Assembly (NCBI RefSeq): GCF_037975245.1
Contig: NC_092564.1
Coordinates: 19,792,484-19,856,483 of the forward strand
DNA: 64,000 bases
Direction of reading: 5' to 3'
From: Apostichopus japonicus
Lineage: Eukaryota > Echinodermata > Holothuroidea > Aspidochirotida > Stichopodidae
Shown here: in pieces, positions 46,802 to 59,100 of the stretch
How positions within the stretch are numbered: the stretch's first letter is position 1
Layout: every line of letters begins with the position of its first letter
Program-made: the position numbers and the translations under genes
The notes under the pieces: generated by a model
What the model saw: the letters and a program-made list of their open reading frames with translations, nothing else
Database searches by the model: none
Told to the model about the DNA's origin: nothing

Positions 46802-47440
46802 CAAGGGCGGCGGAAGCACTTTTAATCTGGGGGGGGGGCACCGACATTAAAGGGCACTTTGCAGAAATTCGATTGGACTGATCAGCCTTATATTTAGTAC
46901 CCTTTATAACTCTTATTGTATTATCTTACTTGTGTATACACATCACTCCATCAACGCCCCCCCCCCCCCCAAAGGAAAATATGCATACTATCACTGCAAT
47001 ATCCAATGCGCAAATTGGGACACAAGGAACAAGTTTACTTTTGAGACAAAATGAGGTGAAATCAGGCTAGTTGCTAATGTAGGAATCTTCCGAATTAGAG
47101 TCTTCTTCTTGTTAATATCTTAACAATTTTTTTTTCATTCTAAAAAGCTTCGAGTTTGACCCACAGAAATTAATTAAAAGTCAGGAGCTTAGCCAGGATT
47201 TTCAAAGTTGTATGCACGACTAACTGAGCGGAGCGCCACGCGGAGCGTACTATAAAACTTTTGGTTTTACAAACCCCTCAGATGGCCGGAAACGGCCCTT
47301 CCCGAGTGTTCATTCTGGTTCCCTGGCCTCTTGCTAACTTGAGGCACCTCAATTTTTATGTAGAAAAGGCACATTTTTAACCTGAGGAAAAGTGGGGGGG
47401 GGGCACGTGCCCCCTGTGCCCCCCGGTGCCGCCGCTCTTG
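46802..47440. mobile_element. Nested hAT-like MITE
   Basis: Ends CAAGGGCGGCGG and, inverted, CAAGAGCGGCGG. The flanks GTCCAGGC and GTCCATGT agree at five of eight positions, a plausible decayed 8-bp duplication. The interior is reverse-complement similar to 30595-31176. Confidence 0.6.
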
Positions 47441-47640
47441 GTCCATGTATACAATTGACTAGTTAGAAAAAATTGATCGTGCAAAAAGCGTGGTAGCCCA
47501 GATGGACTGCGTTTACGGTGGTGTTACACGGAAATATTCGGGCATCATGATGCTAAATAAAGAAAATCATGGAATTGTCGGGCAAAAATTTGAAAAAGAT
47601 TCGGGCAAGCTACTGCATATTTATATATATATTTCCAGAT

Positions 47641-47683
47641 GACAAGAAATTCGGGCAAAAGTCCTGAAAAATTCGGGCAGCCT

Positions 47684-47745
<62 letters not shown>

Positions 47746-47803
47746 TTTTTTTTAACCTCTTAGGCTGCCCGAATTTTTCAGGACTTTTGCCCGAATTTCT
47801 CGT
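47641..47803. repeat. Palindrome with about 45-bp arms around (TA)n/T-run
   Basis: The left arm contains AAATTCGGGCAAAAGTCCTG and ATTCGGGCAGCCTAA; the right arm repeats them inverted (TTAGGCTGCCCGAAT, CAGGACTTTTGCCCGAATTT). The loop is (TA)n at about 47687-47727 followed by about 26 T. Confidence 0.9.
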
Positions 47804-48728
47804 CCTCTTGAAAAAAAAAATTTGGGGGGGGGGCAGTCTGCCCCCCCTGCCCCCCGCCTCGTACGACTATGCTTGCGGGATTCTCCCACATTCATGGTCA
47901 CTTAAGCATCGTAAAAGTAACTGCCTGATTATTGTTATTAATACGGTTTAGGCCCTACCACTCTGCAATCTGTACAGTTTCCCCAAAGGTAACACTTTTT
48001 GACATTTTGGCGTTCCACAGAAGTGACACTAACGAAGCTTCCTTAGCAGTTCGTTAGCAACGAGAAAATATGAACAAATCAAGCAGTTCTTCGAAATCTT
48101 GTGACCGGGAAATTTAATTAAAGTGAAAGAAAAAATGAAAAATTGACTGGGAATTAGTCCGAATTTATTTTGCATTACTTAAGTGTAAGACACTGCTAAC
48201 TCAAGAAATTATTTAAGGTGTTTTGAATTTATACAAAGTAAACTTTAAGTTAGGCTAGGCCTAGGCGGTGATTGTAAACTAGCCTATAGGCCTAACGTTG
48301 CAGAAGAGTGCTAGACAAATACTAGTATTATATTGTTATTATTATTAGGCTAGACCTATGTTGAGTACGAAGGCAACTGTAATGTTGGCCCCAGATTAGT
48401 CTTGTTTTTGAGAGGTTGTCTTAGGCTGATGAAAGAATGCTTTCCTCTAAGTTAGATAACAAATGAACTGTAAAGTAAAATAATAGTTAATACAGTAGGC
48501 CTAAATCAAATGTCAAGTTAACCAGAGTGCAAAAGGGTATAGGCCTAGGTCCAGGCAGCAGAATGGGCCTCGCAAGTCACAGTTAGGCCTAGCATAGGTA
48601 GTCATTGGCAGCCTACATTGACAGGAAAGCTTTAACAATCTGGGAGTGAATAAAGTTATTTTATAGAAAAGAGACTTGAATGCACATAGTTTGTGTCCTT
48701 TCAGATTTTTTTATGGCATTTCCTAGTA

Positions 48729-49218
48729 GCATGGTCACTTCTAAGTTCGGACACCTAAGCCTTAAAACACCCCAAAACTAAATCTTCTGGTATAAATCAC
48801 CGGAAAATATACTTCATATGGTGGGAGAATTTTGTTATAGTACGATACACGGCCAAACTTTCTTTCCTGCAAACTGTTTTCACGTTGTTTTTCAAGAAGA
48901 TTATTCGTGATTGTGGAACTGGTATTTCTTTGTTAGAGTATTGCGAAGTTCGGACACGCAACCCACAGTGTGGCGCTGGTGATAAAATTGGTGGCGCAGT
49001 TGCTCTTTCAGTAATTATAACAGACTTCATAGATCTTCGTCATTTTATTGACAAATATGTAAGTAATTTCTTGCACACAGGTCATTTTGGAGAGAAAATA
49101 ACTGTAGCTTCGTACTTTTTGGTGAAATTTGGCTCTTCCTGTAGGTTTTCATGGTAAAATCGTGTATTTCTTAGGGTGTCCGAACTTCGCAGTATGCCGA
49201 ACTTCGCAATACTGACTA
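48729..49218. mobile_element. 490-bp insertion at a TA site, block B only
   Basis: Block A reads CCTAGTATACAAAAAC with no insert. In block B the flanks are CCTAGTA and TATACAAAAAC, consistent with a TA duplication (48727-48728, 49219-49220). Near the two ends AAGTTCGGACACC-TAAG occurs in inverted orientation. A 90-codon open frame inside (48885-49157) has no recognisable family. Confidence 0.7.
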
Positions 49219-49340
49219 TATACAAAAACAATGTCTAGTTCCTTCTCCTCAACCCAATTACTATTGTACTGTTAAGTTCTAACTTTCATTCAGTTGTTTT
49301 CTCTTGCTTTTGCTAAGCAATTGCCACATTTTTATCAAAA

Positions 49341-50141
49341 TCAGGAAGTATGTTTGCCTATAGGCCCAAGTAGGCAATATGCTTTAGTTTTGTATTCCTT
49401 GCATAAGGCAAAGGAATCAATGAGATGGTATTGGAGTGTGTGTGTTTGATGACTTGGCTTGTAATCTCCATACTCAAAACATTAATGGTTGGTAAAGTGA
49501 ATATCTGGTAGAACTAGCAGGGAGTAGGGTAGCCTAGGGTAAGGCTAACCCCCAACTATGTAGCAACAGTTTGAGTATCCATTTACATTGACTATGTGCT
49601 ATAAAAATGCCTTATTTCTGATAATAAATGGTGGATCAATAAGGTTATTCTGATGTCTGGTTAGGCAATAAGGAACTTAAAAGGAGCGTTATGGCTTTAT
49701 CAAATCTGTCAAATGTTAGGCCAGCAAGTCGATCTGATATTCTTAATCAAATGTGTGAAATAGCCGTCAATGCTTTGTATACACTGGTCACCTAATATTG
49801 CAATATCACACTAGTGGCTCCTGAAAGTGTCTGACCACTTTTAAGTCACAAATACAGAGTAAGGCTAATGCAGTGTATTACATTCGGCTTAACAATGGGA
49901 GTCCCAGTGGTCTTACCATGCTTAGTTCTGTAACATTGCAATCACTTTTCCTGTTGAAATCTCTGTAAATCATGATGCAATTTATGAAAAAGCTAAGGAT
50001 ATTACAAGAAAGATGGTGCTAATCACCTTTAAGATAGATATTCTGTCATCTACTTTGATCTATTCATTTGCAAAATTTTGTGTAACATTCCTAATAAGAA
50101 ATCTGCACTTTAAAAACACAGAGTTGTGAATCGAAGCGAAC
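49341..50141. other. DNAH10 upstream region
   Basis: Contains the leader and presumably the promoter of DNAH10. No TATA box or clear ciliary-gene X-box was identified by eye. No other gene is seen. Confidence 0.45.
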
Positions 50142-53100
50142 ATGGATGACGTCCGATTTGAATGGATGCGAGACAAGGTATACTTTGCTCTAGGCATATC
50201 TGAACCAGAAGTCTTTGAAGAGCTAATCAATAGGGATGAAGGAGAATTTGAGAGAGCGCTCGCGAAGTTCCTGAATGAGACGCCTGATGAAGGCAGATCT
50301 GCCGCCATTTTCTACAAGAGAGAGATGGAGGAAGATATTGAGGTTGAAATAGAAGTTGGTAAGTTGTTGACAATATAAGTAATGTATTTGCCAGGTGATT
50401 GAAGCGTTCATGATCAAACACAGCAATTTTCAGCTCTCAAAATGGTACCAAGGTAAATTTCATAAGTTAAAAAGTGACCAAGGCATTGTTTTCCCCAAAG
50501 TGAGGTGAGAAAAGAAAAACACCCACAGAAATGAGGAACATGTCAAGATTTTTTCTTGCACTCTTGTGGCATCAGCATCTTTAAAGATGTCTAATCAACA
50601 AAAATAATTTATACTTTTTGATTGAAATCTCTATGAGGGCAGCTATTTCAACTTGACATTGCATTGCATTGCAGTTCTTGGCATCATCAGTTAATGGGTG
50701 AAGTTTAGGGACATTACAGCAAATGAGCAAGTGGTGTGGCACCAATGGTAATTTGCTGTTATACCTTGCAAGTTGTTACTATTCTAAGTTAAGCTACTTT
50801 GTTGTTATTGCCTTTCTTTGCCATCCACTTTTCTATAATTTGGTACCTCAGCTTTATAGTTTTACTCTTCTTTTTTTTATTTACATCAGCAATTTTCAGG
50901 CACATTAGAAAAGCCTCATTTAAGATTAGCCAACCTGGACAGAAATAAAGCCAACCATGATGTATCTAATAGAATACAAAATCAGATGGTTAACAATACA
51001 ACCATTTTACCCCCCCCCCCTCTCACAGAACCCTCTGAAGCTGGTGGCTCTTTAATGCAAGAAGTTGAAGGAGGTAATGAAACACCCCACGAGTCAGCTA
51101 TACCTACGCCAGTGGTAGAAACGGTGGAAACACCCACAGAAGAGAAACAGAAGACTGGAAGTGAGTTATACAGTGCAAATGTAATACTTAAATGATCTGC
51201 ACAGTATGTGGAATTTGATGTGACTGAGTCAACGATGAAGATAGAGTTTTTAATCAGGCTCATATAGCCGTTTAGTAGTCGAATGAGGTCTCCATAGTAG
51301 CAGCTTTGTCTGCATATACACCGTTTTGGCAAATCTTCAGTGACAGTGCTATGTCACTGTTAGTGCTGGTACCCATGGTTAGTTAACGCTAGTAGCCTAC
51401 AGAGGCAGTAGCCTAATAAGGCTGTATTCCTTCCTTTAACATCCCCTTCCCCCAATGTGGCTTACTAAATGATGAGAAGAACCATTCCAACTCGTGCAAC
51501 TCAACATCTAATAAAATGCATTTTCACCTGTTATGTACAACATAATGCTGTTGCAACGTTAGCTACAACAGAATGCTGATGCAAATAACCTAATAAGAAA
51601 GGAGACCAAAATTGTATAAAAACGTTTCCGTCACATTTAATGTAAAGACAGAAAAAGAGCCCTCGAAGGCCTCAGAACTGCACAATAGCCCCCATGAAAT
51701 ACATACTTGATCAAAAAGAGCCCTGTGTCTGGAAAAAAAATGACATTGACCCCTGGAGTTATGATAGTTTGACCTTTGAACTAGTTTTCAAATTTTATAT
51801 GACTACATGAGGACATCTATGTCAATCGAGAGATGAAATGCAAACATATTTTACTCATCTAGAGAAAAAGAAGAAAAGGGGAAAGAAAGCTGCCTCTGCC
51901 AGAACGGAGGATTCATCTCAACACGAGATGGAGACACCCCGTGAACCAGAACAACTTCCCATCACAGAAGGAGGAAATGGGCTGACAGAGGAACCAGAGG
52001 AAAAAGTTGTTCAACTGGTAAAAAACTCCATTTGAAGTTTTATAAAAGTTTCCTAGTTTATGATGTTCATTTGAAAAGGTTGTTATGCAAGTTTCCTTTA
52101 TGCTCAGTGACGACGTCGGGAATTGATGTCGTTGTAATTCATCTAGAAGTTGGATTTCAATATACTAAAATAGTTTAATAAACATCTATCACTTCCAACA
52201 GTGGTTTTATTTCTCAAAAGTTGAAATAATTGGGGCTAATAATTGCAAATTCTTTTGACCATCACATTCCCTAGCCAGTCTGCCAGTTAGTATGTTCGGT
52301 TGTAACCCGGAACATGAACAGAATAAGAGGTTTGTAAATGATCAATTTAAAATTTAAATTTAAAATTTTCAGAAGGTTATTTTGGTATAAATTATCATTT
52401 TTTGCCTTTGTTTTCCATTACATCTGTCTTTAATTAAGTCAAAATGTTAAAGAAAATTGTCAAAATATCTCAATAAAATGTCAACACTAAAAATAGACCT
52501 GGAAATCCTTTTCACCAGATGACAGTTTGATGCAGTTGCCTTGTTCGGAAATTCTTTGTATGTCTCCTTTGATGCTTCTTATGTGCTAGTATTTGTCCAA
52601 AAAGAAACCAAAAGAAGAAGCAATATTGTGTGTAAAAATGAGTTTTGTGGAATCCAATTTACACTTTTCTTCCAGAAAATAATTACTCAAACCATTGTGA
52701 AAACTTATCTGTACATGTGTCACGGACACATCCCTGAGGAAGTCGCAGTGGATGACTGCGTTTATTTCATACGTAATACTCCCGGGATGGTGGATCTTCC
52801 AAACACTATCGACGAGGCACATGAGATACTACCACAGTTCTTCGAGTACGGAATATTGAACGGACATTCACTGGTCATGCTGGAGCAGATTATAACGCAG
52901 GTATTTATCAGAAGTCACTTTTGCAACTTGATTACACAATGAGTGCTTGTTACATTTCTTTTACTGTGATTACAATAACCCATTTTCACTTCCTGTTACA
53001 GATTCACTCAAGCAACTCACTGTAATGTATTGAATTGAACAATGCTATGTCATACTTCCATCTTCTTAGAAGTGTACATATAGCTGATAATCAACTTCAC

Positions 53101-56100
53101 CATCTAATGAAAATAACTCCCCCTCCCACCCCCCCCCCCCACTCTCTTATCTTTCCTCAAGTCCTATACAAAGCAAGTCAGATATATAGGTACTGGAGCT
53201 TCTGAAATGTTGAAACAGATTTCCTGAAGTATCAAGCAGTGCTTTGTAACACTAGTTCAACGTTCTAACGTCATACTCACCATGCAAAAAAGCTGTTTTA
53301 ACGGTCCATAAGTCATCTTTCATATACGAATATTGGTTTTGTCTAATGATTAAAGTATTAAGAGGCAAATGTCAGATTTATTCATATATTAGACAACTCC
53401 TGTATGTATCAAGTTTCATCTTCTCTCGCAGACAAAACTTGATACGTGTTAATGATAATCAACGTAAGTGATATCAATATCTGTAGCTTTTGTACCCATT
53501 GAAACCATGTTAAGATGGGGACTCTTACAAAGAAAAAAGTATTACTGCTCCCTTAAGAAGTTAAATGAGCATACACACTCGTGGAAGTTTCATATATAAT
53601 GCATCAACTCCTACCTCCAACCTACTTATTTGCCTTGATATATCTCGTCCAAGGTCTACCTGCCGCTGTTGTCTTTCAATTCTCACAAAAATGGAGAAGC
53701 ACCCACCGAAGCGGAGGAGCAGGCAGCGGGGTTGTCCTCCACGTCGCAGGACGACTTTGACGACGACGTCTCGGAGGCCGAGTCCAGTAAAGTCAACCTG
53801 GCGGAACTGAAGCATAGAGCTTACCTTCGAGACGAATTCCTGATCAACATGCAAAAGTTTGTCAGTCACATTTCGAGGACGATTCAGCACATCGAGGGCG
53901 AGGTCAGGCTGGAGGTGCCCGATCTAGACACCGACGGGGACGAGAACGAACTCGCGGGGAACGAAGAACTCGTCCATGACATAGAGGAGGCCTGCCTGCA
54001 GTGGACACGGCAGATTTCTAGTGCCTTAGAATTCCAGTTGAAGAAGACTCCTCAGGGGAAGGGACCTCTGCCCGAAATCGACTTCTGGAGGGAGAGAAAC
54101 TCTGCCCTGAGCGCCCTCAACGAACAGCTCAAGCTTCCCAATGTCAGGAGGATGTTGAGTATTCTATCTTGTAAGGATGCCTTGGGTGATCATGCCATCT
54201 TGCAGAACTTTGAGTTGCATTGCTCGGAGCTGAGCAAGTACCACGTAGAGGCCAAGGACAACGTCCGCTTCTTGAGCACCCTGGAAAGACACTTCAAGAA
54301 CGTCACTCATGGTGCAGGTTTCCAGATTGTGTTAGATACAATTCCGTCCATGATGAATGCCCTGCGGATGGTCTGGATCATCTCGAGACACTACAATAAT
54401 GACGACAGAATGGTTCCACTCATGGAGAGGATTGCATGGCAGTTAGCAGAAAGAGTGGCAAAAGTCATTAACATCAGAACCATCTTTAAGTAAGTATAGA
54501 TATCGACATGTGGAAAGAATCTCATTCTGGAAAAATATCCCTCAAAACATGGACACATTATTTAATCATGTGTGTCCCATCTGTTGCAGAATTTAGTGCT
54601 ATGGTGAGAAGAAAGAAATGAAATAGAAACCGTGGTTTTCTTTGTTAAGGATGGATCTCTTTTGGTAAAAAGTTCAAAAATTTGGAATGTAAATTAAATG
54701 CTAAGGTAATCCTTGTCTTGTATAACAAGTGATGATCAATACTGAATAATATTTAATAATTCAGCTTGGAACCGAATAGATCAGCAATTCCAAATTTCTG
54801 TGCATTGTTGGTGAAGCAAAAGGCTATCAGAAATTTCTCATGGTAACAATAATGAATTTTTTAATTATAGGTTATGAACATTTAGAAGCAGATGCCAAAT
54901 ATAATGTTGAATGAATCTATTCACCATAGATTTTTGTTTATTCTGCTTTGAAGAAATGGTTAAACTGAATGGCTTCATCAGATATCATACATTCATTAGA
55001 GTCTGTCTCTTTATTTCATATTTAATTGTTTATTTCAACTTCAGTTTGTATGTAGTCAATTTAGAATATCACAGAACCTCAGAATAATTTTTAAAGATAT
55101 CTTGAGTGATATGAAAACTCAGTGATATTTCCTGATATCTTTCTCATAAATTAAAGGGACACCCACCCTCAAATCAAGGCCAGGACTCATGAAGCCAAGA
55201 AGACCCTGGAACTCTGGAAAGATTGCTACTTTGAAGTGAGAGCAAAGATTGAAGCATCTGGTCGAGATGCTAGATGGGAGTTTGATCGCAAGAGGCTGTT
55301 TGAAAGGACAGACTACATGGCAACTATCTGTCAAGATATATACAATGTTGCTCAGGTTTGTCATGCTTCACCTCTTGGTATGGGGTCAGGGAGGAGGGTA
55401 AGGGAGGGGAAGGTAAGAGGGGGTGAAGTTAGCAATTAGATCATTGCTAATGTAGAAAAAAAATTTAAATTTGCATCTGCCAAATTAAACTTATCTTTTG
55501 AAATAGTTGCTCTTACTGATTTTGCTGTAAAAAACTCCTTCCAAAATTTGCTTTTTGAGGTATCCTCTCCAAGTAATTCACATTACTACCTTCCTTTTGT
55601 ACATCCTACTCACATTTAAACCAGACCTGGGTAAATTATTAGCATTACTGATTAAAAGGAAGTGGAAGAAAGGAAACTGGAGGACTAAAGATAGGAAAAT
55701 TATCCAATGTTTTGATATTTTTCTGACAGTTTCAAAGTGGACTATGTCAGGGCACTAACGTGCATCTGGGTTTAAAAATTTTGTTTGTATATTTTTTAAA
55801 TTTTTTTCTTGACAGGTTTTGGAAGAGTTTTACAACATCTTTGGTCCAGAACTCAAGTCTGTAACAGGCGATCCACAGAGGATCGAAGAAGTGCTCAAGA
55901 GGGTCGACGGTCTCGTTGATCCGATACAAAAGGTAAACAACTCCGAGGATCAATTTAAGCCAGTCAGTTACAGAGTAGAGTGAATGTCAGTTTGATGCCA
56001 TTGATTATATACCATTATTCTATGACTTGTGATCTGTAATCTTTGCTATGAAAGACCCGATGTTTCAGTAGATCTTGCTATCCTATATGAATCAATTGTG

Positions 56101-59100
56101 ACAGCGTTAATCCAATAAATTGTCTAATTTTGTGTCATTATTAACTTTTTTTTAAATTTGAAAACTTCTGTCATTCCTATTAGGAGAATTTTTGGTACCG
56201 ATGTTTTAACAATGCTTTTATTGATTCGAAACCGACCATTGATATAAGTTTTCGAAGTGATTCACTCACCTCTGGCTGCTTTGATAAGTTTGTCTGATTT
56301 GTCTCTTCAGGTTGATTTTGAGCCTTTTAGTCTCAAGCATCAATTACAATGGAAGAAACACATGGACTGGTTCAACAAGGAGGTGTCTGCCATCGAGGAC
56401 GAGGCCAAACACTTCATCAACGAATCCTTCAAGACCCTACGATCTGCCGAGGGTGCTTTCGACCTTCTACTCAAGTTTAGACACATCAGGTCGAGGGAGG
56501 CAATCAATACGCAGATGATGAAGAAATTTAATGACATCTTGTTACAGTACGGAAAGGAGGTAAGGTTGACTATATAAACCTGTAACCTCTATTCGGGAAG
56601 CAGCTCCGATAACTGCAATGGGAGCTCTCCAGCCATGCCCATATTCCACAGAGGGCGCTGTTGCATCGGTCCTATCTAATTATGCAAAACTTGACAAGGG
56701 GCAGTCTCTGACTGCAGATCATAACGGTACCATGAGTTGATCACGAGTAGTATCAACAGTTCCGTTTGTAATTATTTGAAGAAGAGATCTTTTAAAAGTA
56801 TCTTGAAAGTCAAAATTTTCAAGTCAAACTAATGTGCCGATTCACATGCCAGCTGATTCACATGCTAGTATGCAATACTATTGCACTGTAATATTAAAGA
56901 AATTGACAATGTAATTGTATTCATAATATATCATTGTACCATGTAACACTATATGCAACAATTGTGGATATTTTGTATTATATTATTATTATGATACAAT
57001 ATTATTGTGTGATACTATGTGAAATGGGTAGTATTATATGCGACAATATTATCGTGGATGTTTTATATGATATTATTATGTTACAATATTATTGTATGCT
57101 ACTATGTGAAACAGGTTATACTATATGCAACAATATCACCGGGATGTTTTATATTAGATTATTATCATACAGTACTATTGTATGATACTATGTGAATCAG
57201 GTGAACTAATCGTTTCAAGTTCCTTGTATTTTCTAAACAGCGTTTTTTTACATTTGGCCAAACTGCACAAATTGTAACTTGAACTAGTCAATCCTTTGGT
57301 CCTGATTCATTTCTGGAAACAATTGATAAAACACTAGTGTCAATTATGCACATCAAGTTTGATTTCTTGTCATTTGAGCCGTTATTTTAAATGCTTTACA
57401 TATTCCTAACATGTCACTGATGCCATCACACTTGGTTACATTGACCTAATGAGTGTATATAGCTCACATTTATTTCTTCTTTCTGAAACCATCATTCTTC
57501 ACTCTTCCAAAATTGGTAAACCATTCATCGTATGGGCTACAAAATATGCCGTTGACTTAAGTTAATCTCTGTTTCACATCCATGCAATAACTGAGCTATA
57601 ATGATAAAAAATATTTCATCCCAAATTATTGAGATAATTTCCTTATATTTCAGGTGGACACAGCCCATGCTCTCTTTAAGCAGTACCAACATAACCCTCC
57701 AGTATCAAAGAATCAACCCCCTGTTGCCGGGGCCATCGCCTGGGAACGTTCTCTATTTCTCAGGATTAAGCACACAATCATTCGTTTCCAAGCTGTTGAG
57801 GACATGATGACCAGTGATTATGGCAAGGCTGTAAGTTTATCTGTAAATTGTTTGACTCAATTCTTTATTTTTTTCAAAGGAACAAAAAAAAAAAAAAAAG
57901 GAAAAAAAAAAATGAGTAAAAGTCAAAGCCTTTTTTTTTAAAGCTTATTGGTAGTTGTATCACAGTTACATTATATAGTACAAAATCTTGTAGACTACAT
58001 TTATCAGTTCTTTTCAGAATTAGACTTTTAATTTTTTTCTCTTTTCACTCGTGAAACATTTCTACAGGCCAGGAATAAATATTTGGGCGTGGCTCGTCAG
58101 ATGAAGGAGTACGAGGACAAGAAGTATGATCACTGGCAGGAACACGTCACGGCCATCCTACCTGGTCTACTTAAACGTAACTTACTCACCAAACCAGACG
58201 TCATACCCATAAAGGGTGAAGTACAGGGCCAAGATGGCAAAATAAGTAAGTTGATCGATCAATAAATCAATCCATCAGAAACATTTATATGTCGCCGATA
58301 TCAACAAAGGTTGTTCAGAGGCGCAATATAGTTGAGAAATTTTGACGTGAGTGTGAGATTTCCTTTACTATTCTTAATAGCAAAAAATTTGATCCTTGAT
58401 ATAAACATGTTTTCCTGTGTTGGATGAGGAACTTCTAGATGGTTAGCGGGTGTCACTTATGGAGCGATTTAAGTTTTAAAAATAGATATGCTGTGTTATA
58501 TGAAGGTAAATAAATTCCAGACAGTTAGGTTTATACTGCATAGATAGACATGACGCAGTCCATTCTAAAGTAAAAAAATCAGGAGAATGTTGGGGGGGGG
58601 GGGTGATGGGGGTGAGGGAGAGGGAGACAGTTGAATGTGTTTAATTTTCCATTTGAAAAACAAAACTTTTGTCTTCATTTCTCATTTTCTTGACTTTTTT
58701 CCTTGCAGATCTGAGCAATGAATCTAAGTATGTTGTAGACTTTGCCTCAGAACTGGCAGAAATTATCACCGAGACCAAGTACATGGAACAGCTGGGTTTC
58801 TCCATTCCAGAACTAGCGAGAAACGTTGCCCTTCAGGTCAGTACATGTACAGTGTGATGACATAATACAGTAGCAAAGTAGTTGTTTGTAATATGATTCA
58901 CTTTCGGCCTCAATGTAGGCAAACTTTTACCAATCGCTTTCACTAGAAATGGAACAAAACCCAGTTTCCTGTGTATAAATTCATTCTCCTTTAATACTTA
59001 TGTGGCGTATTTCGGTTTGCAAAAAAAAAAAAAATTTCAACAGAGAAAATGACCTAGTCTGTAAACAATCAGAATTTGTGATTATTTTGTTAATTTTCTG

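Larger units (their letters stand above)
46243..47871. mobile_element. 1.63-kb hAT-like non-autonomous element inserted in the block B SINE
   Basis: Left end CATAGGCGTACGGG; right end, read inward, CATAGTCGTACGAGG. It is flanked by an exact 8-bp duplication CTTGCGGG (46235-46242 and 47872-47879). Block A has one CTTGCGGG at 29252-29259 and no insert. An 8-bp duplication is typical of hAT. No transposase was found. A second element is nested inside at 46802-47440, and a foldback lies at 47641-47803. Confidence 0.9.
45986..47942 (+). mobile_element. tRNA-derived SINE, block B copy, interrupted by a hAT-like element
   Basis: Orthologous to 28993-29322. Box A TGGTCGAGTGG is at 45994-46004 and box B GGTTCGAGGTCC at 46049-46060. 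The SINE is split by the insertion at 46243-47871 and resumes at TTCTCCCACATTC, ending in an ATT-like tail. Confidence 0.75.

Noticed and set aside
48885-49157. 90-codon open frame inside the 490-bp insertion
   Set aside because: No family resemblance. The insertion is absent from block A, so it is not a conserved gene; I treat it as chance coding capacity in a mobile element.
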